A DNA stretch of 64,000 nucleotides from Strongylocentrotus purpuratus. Its lineage: Eukaryota > Echinodermata > Echinoidea > Camarodonta > Strongylocentrotidae. Positions 36,501 through 48,500 of this stretch are shown here, one piece after another. Below the pieces are notes generated by a model. The model was not told the DNA's origin and ran no database searches. It was given only the letters and a program-made list of their open reading frames with translations. The DNA lies in the NCBI RefSeq assembly GCF_000002235.5, contig NW_022145613.1, positions 14,459,383 to 14,523,382 on the forward strand. The letters are read 5' to 3'. Both the position numbers and the translations under genes were made by a program. The stretch's first letter is position 1; each line of letters starts with the position of its first letter.

Positions 36501-39500
36501 AAACAATGGGCACTAATCTTGTAGAGAATTGTCTCAACGACAACATATCTAAGTTTGGAAGTAAATTAATCAATATTGACAGAGAAACAATCAATTTTCC
36601 ATAAATTTGCTGACGTCATAATATGCAAATTCGTTTTTTGAGTTCTAAGGCCATTATGATGATGTCACGATATATATAATGGCCAAATGAGACCTGAAAT
36701 CCTATTTCCAACTCATATTCTATCCAAATATGAAAACCAAATTGGGGGTCTGTGGACTTCCTAAAGAGCTATAATGTATTTCGTACAGGCATGTTTTTGC
36801 CCATATATGCTATATATTACAAGATCTTGCGCGTACGGACATTTATTTTAAACGGACACTCATTCCGTTATTAATGGTCTTAAAAATATAAACATGGTAT
36901 CAAATTGTTCGGGAAAACATGAGGAATTCTGTGTTTTAAAAAAAATCTAGGAGGAATTATTTTGCGTTTGGCTGCTACAACGAAAACGCGCAAAAATGCG
37001 TGTTTTGCATGATTTTTATGAAATGCTTAAAATCGCCTGAAACGTATCCAAAATGACTTTGAGATGATTTGGAGCATTTTGAAATTTTGCGTGCGCGCTC
37101 ATGCGCGGACGTACACATGCACGCGCGTTTTTTGACCGGAAATTGACCCGACGGATATTGACCTTGATCGTGCTGAATATGAATGAGAAATGCCTTTCCG
37201 TTATGAAGATATGATCCTGAGTAAAAAGTACCGAAAAAACACAAAATGGCGCCTGGATGACGTCATGAAGACTTGATGACTTTGAAAATGTTCCTGTCAC
37301 GTCTCATGACAAGGACCTATGACTTTGCCTAAATTGAAAGAAATTGACTGAACGGATCTTGAGTTATCCTGTTAACAAAAAAGTGTAGGAAATAAAAATA
37401 AAGAATAAAGAAGAAAGAAAATTTGAACAAAAACAATAGGTAGTCTGTCGTTGACAGACCACCTAAAAAGAGGGATGCGGTTAATACACGAGGGCGGTTT
37501 ATACAACCTTAATTACAGTACATCTTATTTTTCACTTTTCTTTGGGGTATTCTACCTAAATTATTCATATCCTTTATTACCAAATTTTGTAATTTTTTCA
37601 AGAATGTAAAACATTTATTTGTCCTGATTCATGTGTCTTAAGAATGTGACATATTACTGCTTGCATTTAAATGTATTTAATAAAGGCCCTAATTCAATTA
37701 CTTTTAAACATTTTTGTAAAGAGAAAATATAGTTTAGAGATGTGCTTGTGTATTGTGAAGGTTAAATATAATGGAGGAGCAGCATCAAAATACTTTTTTT
37801 TTACTCTTATCTTCCTTCAGCCCACTCTTTGAACTGAAAACAAGATTTTGATGACAGAGCTCTTCTTCCACCAACAACTTTGAATATACTATTTCCTGCG
37901 ACGAAAAGACAACATTTAAGACACTGCATCCTTTACTATACATGCACATGTAAAATCGTCATCTCCTATCGTACAGACACTTTCCTGATTGACGTATAAT
38001 GATGACTTCCCCGAGTTTCAGCCATCTCTGCTTCTCGTTTGCTGACCCTTATGGATGTAAGATGAGCATTTTCGCCATTTTATTGATTCTGGTAACAGTA
38101 GCCTCTTGTGAAGATAGAATCACGAGAAGGAGAAACAGCAAAACTTGATTTCTCATATTCTTGTAACAAAACAAAAATAACATTACAATATGGCCCTCGA
38201 GACCCAATGTACAGCTCTGAGAATCCAGCATCTTTGTCAATGCCGGCGAATCAGAAGATAAATGTTGAGAATGGAAGTGATAGCTGCTCCCTTCATTTGA
38301 CAATCAACCCAGTTTCAAGAAATGATGCGGGTACATACATTCTCGCTGAATACAAGAATGGTATCATGTTACCAGCCCTTCATAGAATTGGTTTACGTGT
38401 TGATATTCTTCCTGGAAAGGCATGGTGTGAATTGACCAACGATTTTAACAATGGGGAGTGGGTTTCTCTGCGATGTACAGCTTTAGTAGACACTCTGTCA
38501 GGGCAGATTGTATGCTATCAAAATAACATGAGATTACCTCTGTGGCAAACTCTGAGAGAAAGTGATGGAAAGTTAGATCGGATAATCCTAGCTAGGTCAG
38601 ATGGTGTAGTTTATTGCTGCTTTTCTTTCTTAACTGGGATGAAAGACAAGTGTGACTGTACAGACTGGGGATGGAATCCAATGAGTGACAGTGTCTCTGA
38701 CATAGCAGATCCCTGTCCTGAAGTAATGTCTGTGACACAACATCTAGCATCAACCCTAGATAGCATAACCATAGATAACATAACTTCTTCATCTTCCAAC
38801 TTTGTCACAGCACCGGCAAATTGTCCTGCAAATCAAAAGAAAAATTCTTGCCGGAAAGTGACCCATGCACTAAGTACAGTCATCTTTATTTTAGTTTTCA
38901 TTACTGTTTGCATAGCACATATGTACTATCGCAAAGTAAAGGAGTTGGCAAGACTGCAAGGTAGCATGATAGCAGGAATTAAAGATCCATGCTTGTCATT
39001 TAATGCAAAGGAAGTGCTGGAGCATGATGTGTAGCATTATGCAAATCATTCAGAACATGACTTTAGTGACCACATTTGTGTTCATCTCTTCCAATGTTGT
39101 TGGTGTTTAAAAGTTGTTGGATTTAGACTTCCGGAAAAGAATAGAGTAATAGAGTATGATTTCGTTTTTCTTTTAACACTTTGTACTGTAGTTCAGTACT
39201 GGTTAATGGTGTGCATTTTTAATAAATATTAGAGATTTTTTTTTAAAGTCATCTCTGTGTTTTATCTCTCTTTTCCACTTCTATCTTCTCCTTTTTACTA
39301 TTTTGCATCTATTTTTGTGCATCCCTTTAAAGCTCTTTCATAAAAGTTGATCTTCTACAAATGTTCTGGACATGAAACTTAATAGCAGAAATAATTAGGT
39401 AAAAATGCTTTCTTGCACAAATCGTCCTTGTTTTCACGAAGTGACGGTAGTGAGGAAAATCGTAACGCAAAGTGAATGCAATTTTTTTTCACTACCGTCA

Positions 39501-42500
39501 CTTCGTGAAAACAGCGACGAAATCTGTCAACCATGATGGGCTATGTACAAATTTTTATTAAAACTTCATCAACCCTTTCCTGGTATGAAATCTTCTAAAA
39601 ATTTGGCATGTAGTTTAAAATGACTACCAGTATACACAGTGCATAATAACATTGCCAAATTATGAAAATCATTTCTGTGTTATAAAAAGCTATAATGCAT
39701 AATTATATTTTGTTGTGGTTTTGTAACTTCTTTGTGGCAAAGTGTTTTTATGTCATTCTAGAACAGAAAGATATCGCTCAACGATCCTTTAGATCCATCT
39801 TCATAATAGCCAGTATTTTTAGGTGGAGTTATGCACCTATAATCTAGATGATCAGTCATGTATTTTGCATATCAATTCTATTTTCTGTCTTTCCTCCCTT
39901 CTCATGCTTTATCTTCCTCATTTCTCCTTGTCTTTCACAAATATTGTGATTACTCATACTTTTTAAAATCTCAAGGAAATGTATTGCTACCAACACCTAA
40001 GAGTGAGTGTTGCCAAAGAATGTTTTTATACAGAGGGTCATGTCAATACAATGAATTTCCTACTTTTCTTTGGATTTTCTGGACCCCAAAGAAGAACAAT
40101 TATGTCATACTAACCAAGCTGAGTGTGCTATCTGGCCACTCACTATATATTCTTGATTTTATATCTACTTTTCTATCGTGGTGTTATTGCTTTTTTATTG
40201 TGTATTGGAAAATATATACATGTAAATGCCATACCATACAAATCAAATATATACAGTTTTGTCATACTAACCAAGCTGAGTGTGCTATCTGGCCGCTCAC
40301 TATATATTCTTGATTTTATATCTACTTTTCTATTGTGGTGTTATTGCTTTTTTATTGTGAATTGGAAAATATATAAATGTAAATACTATACCATACAAAA
40401 TCAAATGTAAACAGTTTTGTCATACTAACCAAGCCGAGTGGGCAATCCGGCCATTCACTATATTCTTGATTTTATATCTGCTTTTCTATTTTGTTGTATT
40501 GCATTTTTATTGTGATTTGGAAAATATATACATGTAAATGCCATACCATACAAATCAAATGTAGACAGTTTTGTCATATTAACCAAGCTGAGTGTGCTAT
40601 CTGGCCGCTCACTATATATTCTTGATTTTATATCTACTTTTCTATTGTGGTGTTATTGCTTTTTTATTGTGAATTGGAAAATATATACATGTAAATGCCA
40701 TACCATACAAATCAAATATATACAGTTTTGTCATACTAACCAAGCTGAGTGTGCTATCTGGCCGCTCACTATATATTCTTGATCTTATATCTACTTTTCT
40801 ATTGTGGTGTTATTGCTTTTTTATTGTGATTTGGAAAATATATACATGTAAATGCCATACCATACAAATCAAATGTAGACAGTTTTGTCATACTAACCAA
40901 GCTGACAGGGCTATTATGCCATTCACCATATTCTTGATTTTATATCTCCTTTTCTATTTTGTTGTATTGCATTTTTATTGTGATTTGGAAAATATATAAA
41001 TACTATTCCATACAAATCGAACATGTATTTTTATCATGATAATCATCCTCATTAAAAGTATACATAATAAAAGTAGAGCTTTATTATCTACATGTACTTA
41101 CAGTGTTTGACCCGTTCTTGCATCATATCAGGAGTCTCTGTCTGTTCTACCCTAGCGATGCGGTATCCCTTCTGGATCAGCGTCTCACTGTACCTACTGA
41201 AGGCTATCTCAGGGAAGCCGCAATGAGCGTTCTCTCCCTTTAAAAAAAAATGGAGGAGGAAGGCAATTATTGGGTGATTCTCTGTTAGAAGTCGAACGTA
41301 TTATGTAGCAAACCATTTAAGTTTGGTTTTAGTTGGGAACCAAATTCTGAACAGTTTAGTGTGATGTTTTACAATGTGTAAAGGGATAGTTGAGTTCTGT
41401 TGCAGAGGGCGCTACCAGGCGCGTAGCCACGGGGGGGGCACGGGGGGGCACGTGCCCCCCCTAAAATTTCCAGGATCGGTTGAAATTTTGTAGACCCCTT
41501 TTTTTGACCTCGATCGATTACATGTATGTGCCCCCCCAAACATCAAACTCTGGCTACGCGCCTGGGCGCTACACAAAATAATTTTTTTGTGCGATAATGA
41601 AAAACTGAATGTCAAATTTGAAAGAACATAATATTTAAACAGGGAATAATTTTCCCGGTATCGCATCGCAATTCGCGATGTATTTTCAGCCATTTGCGAC
41701 GCATCTTTTTTCATGAATCGCAATTGCTGCGATGCAAGCGAAACGTACATTCATATACACAGACCGCCAATCCACAAACTACATACACCCTCGACGCTCC
41801 GATATCCGATCCATATATCCCAGGCAGGTTTGGCTAGGCCAGGCTGGCCAGCACTGAGCGCTAAGCGTACTACAGTCACTTTCTAACCGTGAAGCTACAC
41901 ACACCTACATAGCGCACTATCGGCGATGAGTGTCTACGGTCACCTTTTAGCCGTGAGTGTTGTTGCGATGCAGACAACAATGCACGCACGTGGTGAACTA
42001 ATTATATATCCAGGGCAGGCTGAATCGCGCTCATGTGCGAGCTAATACTACGTGTTGTTGTTTACCCTCGATACGATTCAAAGTTACTGGATTTATTTCG
42101 ATTTAAGACTCGACTCGTCTCTGGATTTATTGTTGGACCGATATTTTTGTCATTTTCAAAACATGGTGTCAATTCGTGTAGTTACTGTGGAAGGTTGGAT
42201 TAAGGATTTAGACCAGAAAAGGGAATGGATCGAGTATGAAGAAAGTGCTGGGAGATTACACCAGAATCAATGTACATAAAATGTAGTAAGTATGCATTCA
42301 TGACCAGATGTTGTGACGTCATTGTTTTTGCACTGTAATTTATAACATGAAAAAAAAATTGCTATACAAGTTCATCCAACTGCTATGCAAAAATTATTTT
42401 GTGTAGCAGATTTGCTATGCAAATTTTTGGCTGGAAATTATTCCCTGTTAAATGACAAAATCATCTTTGTTTGATCAAAATCGGTTCAGAGACGGATGAA

Positions 42501-45500
42501 ATATAATGCTTTATAATACTTGTGTACCACCACAAATATAAGATATTTTGAAAAATTTGAAAAAACTGTTGAAAAAAACGAAATAACGCCTTTTATGTCG
42601 TATTTAAGCCAATGCCGATGTTGGCTTTTTTGTTGGCATTTTCGTGTTGCTTATATTACCCACAATTAGCCAGCCCATGTATTGTTATTTTTCATTAAAC
42701 AATTAAATAACAGTCACCATGTGTTTTTGAAAGTGGAGCTAAATTAGTATGATCATATTGGCTAAATTTCACACATTTTGAGGTCTAAAATTACCTTTAT
42801 AGCAATTTTAGGTTCTAAAAGGGCACTATAAATGTCATAGATAAGAATAAGAGCAATAACAATGCACTTTGAAGGCATTTGCGGACTGAAAACAGAACTC
42901 AACTATCCCTTTAACAGAAGACTTTGGTGACATCAGACACAATACTAGCCCTTACAAAGTATCTGTTAACTACTGAATTCTCACACTCCCATAGGCTTTA
43001 ATACAGGATTCACTAGGTTCCAATAGACAATGGGTTAATGGATATAAGGTTACTATATAATGTGTTATCAAAATCCTACTTGGAAGGGATCATCAAAAAT
43101 ATTATACCAAATTGACTTAAACTCCCTGCATTGAAAGTCTGATGGTTGAGATGTGATAACATTTGAGAGGGGGAATGAATTAAGGATGTTACATATTAAA
43201 CCGGTGAACACCATGAATATTAAAGTCTCATTAATAAGGACCAGCAACCTTGTAATCTTCATACTAAAGTTTTGCTGTTATTGTTTAAAAGTTTTATTCA
43301 CCTTCATGAAGATAAGCCCAAGCTCCTTGACTGCTACCTCAGCATCCATGTGATACAGCTCATAGAACTTACCCATCTGCACAGAGAAAAAAAAGTGGGA
43401 AAAAAATACACCTCTTCACTGCAATAGACACAGGGCGTAGTAACCTATGCCCTTTTCATAATGTAATCAAATCTAATGCACAAAGCTTTGTTAAGTGCCT
43501 TGTTACTAACTATTTCATTCGCCCGTTAAGAATATCTAGATCTCAATAGTCAGAATGTGAATTACATACATTAGTTGTTGCTAGGTAGGACAAACAATAT
43601 GGCTTGTCCTACCTAGTAACACGTAACATATGCAATTTGCATTCTGACTATAGATACAATTATTAGTATCAAGTGAATGAAATAATTTGCATTGAGGCAC
43701 TTTATCAAAGTTTAATACAGGGATCTTTCGGTTTCCATTGACAATGGATCAACTTAGATCAAAATGTAAATCATATCTATTCTAAATAATCTTTAAACTT
43801 GTCTTGAACAATTGGAGCATAAAGCCATAAACACATCTTTAAAAAAAAAATGTTATAAAGTTAGGTCCAAAGAGCTCCAAAATTAAAAACTAAAAGGTTA
43901 TTTCTTCTCTTTATCATTTCACTTTCCTTTTAATACAAAACTCAAATTTGAAAAACAGGACAAAATGTAATAATGTTGTATTTCTTTTTGCTTACCTTAA
44001 AGAAGAGGACAGCATTGTAATACTTGGATTTCATTTCCCACCATTGTCTCATAGCCTGCATGAAAATGAATTAAAACAAAAGTTACATCATGAAATATTT
44101 CTTTCAAAGGTATACCAAATTCAGAGCTATGACAAAATCTATAGCGATAAGGTCATACAGTAAGCCAATAAAAAACAGGTGAAATATTTCTCTCTCCCCC
44201 CCCCCCCCAAAAAAAAAAACATCTCACCCCCTTCTCTCTTCCTCCCCATCTCACTCCCCTTCTCTTTCTACCACTCCCCAATCTCACTCCCCCTTTCTCT
44301 CTCTCTCTCTCTATTACTCTCTCCTACTCTCTTTCTGCTTTAATACAAATATAAAATTTGCCAGCAACCTGTAGCTTGTTTTAGAATGCCTGTGTTATAT
44401 TTATTTATATATATATATATGCCTGTGTAAAAGCTGGCCTACAGATTCCTAAATATATATATTAAAATGCAAAGTGAATACCAGAAGAAAAAATGAAATG
44501 GCATGAAGGAGCTCTAATTTCAGAAAAACGCTTTCATGAATATACTCTGTGAAATTAGAATATTTCAAAATGGTTGATTTCAAAAATAATCTCATTCAGC
44601 GGAAAATGGAAACTTACAGGAGTCGTTTTGTCCATGAAAGACTTTGGTACAAAGAGAGTACTTGAATCATATTCTGGGTCCTGCTCTGGTCTACCTTTGA
44701 TGTCTCTAAAATATACAAACATAGAAAACAAATCAGTTTGAATTTCATTCCAATCAATATAAACCATGCATAACGTTCTTCTTGACTTAATAAATCCTGA
44801 AAAGCATCCACTGTATGTAAAAATCATCAAAACCCATCTCTTGCTTAATATTTAAATGTAAAAATATCATAGATTTGCTATTCCACAGGATAAAATTTTT
44901 AATCATTTGTTTTCATTATTATGCTTTTGTCCCCATCAATCCTTTTCAAATTTCTACAGCTTTATGGAACTTTCTAGATTCAAACCAGTTGCCAAATTAA
45001 AATGTTGGCAAGAGATCATACGAGACAGTGTGAGGAGAATCTGAGTCAGAGGGTTACATTCCAACTTGTTTACACAGTTATGGTTGATTTCAAGTCCTGT
45101 AAGGTACATCAGAGAATGATAATTGCTAGAAATGAACACATGAGGAATTCTCCTGGAGCCTGAATTTACTCTCTAGAACAAAAGGATGGAAGGTTGAAAT
45201 GTACACGGCAGGAAATACCATCACTGATATCTACAATTACTCAAGACATTCCCACCTGTTTCAATCTTTCAATTTACCCCCTAGAACAAAAGGATGGAAC
45301 ATTGAAATTGACACGGCAGGAAATACCTTCACTGATATCTACAAAGACTTGAGACATTTCCACCTGTTTCAAATAAGCTGTAAAGTTCACTCAGGGATTG
45401 TGAAGACATCACAAATAAGCTGCATTTACACTGCAAGCAAAATACATTGTTTTTTCTCACATTCCGTTGTTTCGTCAGCAGTCGCTACCAGCATGGACCT

Positions 45501-48500
45501 ATTACGGATGGACATTTATCGTTTTCTTAACGAATTCATTGTGATTGTCTCTGTCAATGTCGTCTCAAGAACATTCCATACGTGTTTCTTCACTTTGATC
45601 TCATGATGGTCACCGCCAAAAAGCCAAGACAGAATCAAGATAGTGATTTTACAAATGTTAATCTACATGCGCAGAAGATAATAACTTGCCTAAATCATGG
45701 AAAATCGATGTGCAGTTCTGGCTTATAATCGGAAATTGTTGTTCCGTGTACTGTATTTTATTTTGAAAAACATGTTGATATTACCAGATAGAGGTTATAT
45801 TTGGATAGGTTGTGATTAAAAAACGGTTTCCCCCTATTTCCTCATGATATTCCAGAGTTACAATGCACAGGGATTATAAAGATCATGGCCTTCTAATTGT
45901 TTTATAAGGTCATGGGTGTGTGCGAAAGTGTGCAAATCAGTTGTAATAAATTTCATATCACCAAAGTCGTCTACTTTTCAACTTTGCTGCTCCCCTTTGG
46001 GGATGTTTTTAGTTAAGACACACTCTTACAGAGCACACCATCCAAACAAAACCCAAGAGAGGGAAACTGCTCCTTTGTCAATGACCGAAAATGCTTACGC
46101 AGTCGTTATTTTTAAAACAGCTGAATGTTCTCATTAAGATGCACATAATCAGAAGGCGGTGACTATCATTGGATCAAAGAAAGAATCACGTTGAATGTCC
46201 ATCCGTAATAGGTCCATGCTACCAGCAAACACGACCAAAAAAACTGAATTAAAAAAAATCCACCTCTGGAGAGTGTTTTTTTTAACACCAACAGAAATTT
46301 CACTGATTTTTGCAGTGTAAATGCCCGTTCTCGGAGCATTGGTAAATGAATCCGGTTTGAGGTCTTGCGACTCTCCTTGCTTCCATACAGTCGCATGCAA
46401 ATAGCAACAAGTCCTAATAGCTTTGTGATATATAGAAATTCACCTACTAATGCCCTTTTCCGTCTTACAATATTATTTTGGAGGATCAACTTACTTCCTT
46501 TTGCCTGGTTTAAGCCACTCCTGCCTCTGGTGGGGAAAGCGTGTTTCTTCTGAATCCGCGGCAGGGGATGGAGATGGAGATGAAGGCTGCATCAGAAATA
46601 AACAATCAGTATTAAATGAGTATTTTTTTTTCAATATGAAGCTGGCAATTAATTTGTTCAAGAAATAAATATATTTCTTAAGCATTTTCTATTCTATTGA
46701 AAATCTTGCTGTATCTAAATCTTAATTTGGGTTTGGGTTCAGGTTATGATTTGTATTATTTTTCTTATTTGATTTTTAAATCAAATTTTAATTTAAAATA
46801 TTAGTATGTATATGAATATCTTTTCAATTGTGAGTCTGTATTTGTATTTAAATTTGATTTTGACTTTGACTTTAACTTAGAAACCGACTTTTGATTTCGA
46901 CTTTGAATTAAAAAAACACAATAAACTCACAGCTGGAGACTGGAATGCAGAGAGCCTTGATTTGGTAGTGGAGCTGACGGAGGGTGTACCAAAAGTCTTC
47001 CTCGAGGTTGGGGTAGCGGAGTCTGGGCGGTCCATGGAAGATTGGGCGGAGGGAGTACCAAAAGTCTTCTTCGAGGGTGGGGTAGCGGAGTCTGGGCGGT
47101 CCATGGAAGATTGGCCGGAGGGTGTACCAAAAGTCTTCTTCGAGGGTGGGGTAGCGGAGTCTGAGTGGTCCATAGAAAACGGGGTCAGGACGCTGCGAGG
47201 CTTCTTCGCAGACTTGTTGGTGGAAGGCGTGACAGTGGAGGTGGAACCCCTCTTTCGTTTCTTAGCTTTCTAGAAATGAAGATAGAAAGAAGCTAAATTC
47301 ACAATGGAGCTTTCTTCCAATATGCTTCCATATCTACAGATGTATATTTAAAACTGCAAGGGAATTTTTACATTTTTTCTACATTCAATTTTCTAATTCG
47401 GGTAACTTGAAGTAGGGGAGGTTGTATAATAATAAGACACAAGAAAACAAAATTCAGGATGAAACCTCTCAATAATATACCCTTTAGAGATATTATCTTT
47501 CCCATTTATATTGCCAAAGTTCACATCATACATGCAGCATTCTATTCCCCAAAACTGAACAACTTCATTTCAAGAGAAATTAAACAGCTTATTTGTATCA
47601 AACTTTGAAAATCCTCTCCAAAAAGGGTACCTAAATATTCATGTAAACAATGTTCGTGTGAGTGTGGCTCTAAATGAGCATTACCTGACAGGCCACCTAA
47701 ATAATTTCTTTTATTGGATTCAATCAACTAGATATAAGCCAAATTCAGCTAAGACTTGACCCTTTAAATCAATGCTCAATACAAAGGGTACTGGCATACA
47801 GATTTGTAAAAATACAAATTCCTTCAACAAAGGAAAATCTAACTTCACAGTTAATTTCTAACTATAATGACCTATTAGAATCCTTGTTACACAGCTGCCA
47901 ATTTTCACAAGAATAAGTTCAGTATTTTGTTGAAAATCAGTATTTCTTTAAAAAGGAAATGGATATTATAAGAAAACGAACCTTTGGGGTTTCTGGGTCG
48001 GATTCTGTCTCTGATGCAGAGATTTCATCTTCATCCAGTCCGCTGCTCACAGCTCCTTCAGATTCATCATCACTGTCAGGCTTGAACTCATCCCCTGAAA
48101 CAAGTCAAAGTTCAAAGGTAATCAAGTGTATTTATCCTAGTTCAAAACAGTCATGTCCTTATGATTGGAACCAGGGGCGGATCCAGCCGGCGGCAGGGAA
48201 GGGGGCCCAATTCGTGAGAAAATATTTAGCGGCGAAACAGCCGGCATATAATTCGCACAGTGGGGGTGTTTTTTACACATCCCCCCCCCCCTTGGATCTG
48301 CCACTGATTGGAACCATAAATTGCGTCTGGACAGAAGTAGAATGATTGTGCGTGAAAGCTTCCTTGCATCTTTACACAAAACCATGTGGACAAAGTCATA
48401 AATGACAAATAATTTCAGGATTTAATGCAACATGATGTATCACTTTTTGCAAAGTCCCTGGGAAAACACAAAGCTTAACATTTATAACTTTTACCTGCAA

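Larger units (their letters stand above)
20271..41101. other. MSH6 intron 11 (20.8 kb) with nested gene and repeats
   Basis: The largest intron of the gene. In order it holds about 2 kb with no assigned element (20.3-22.4 kb), a 3.24-kb tandem array (22.5-33.5 kb), a repeat with GTCTCGCCTGC ends (33.5-34.43 kb), and a purine-rich tract (34.8-35.1 kb). Next come a foldback MITE (35.76-35.94 kb), unassigned repeats rich in taatatgcaaat-like phrases (36.1-37.5 kb), an opposite-strand Ig gene, a perfect hairpin, and a 155-bp satellite. Confidence 0.85.
41378..42914. mobile_element. 1.5-kb TTAA-type element with ~24-bp inverted ends
   Basis: The left end TAAAGGGATAGTTGAGTTC (41379 on) is mirrored at the right end, finishing CCCTTTAA at 42914. 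It contains two further insertions: a hAT MITE at 41416-41564 and an element at 41640-42447. The termini resemble the MITE at 5299-5690. It sits in MSH6 intron 10. Confidence 0.7.

Noticed and set aside
40123-40999. Repeated frames reading [21 protein letters not shown]
   Set aside because: These are periodic translations of the 155-bp satellite. The open frames exist because unit length is near a multiple of three or because the units lack stops.
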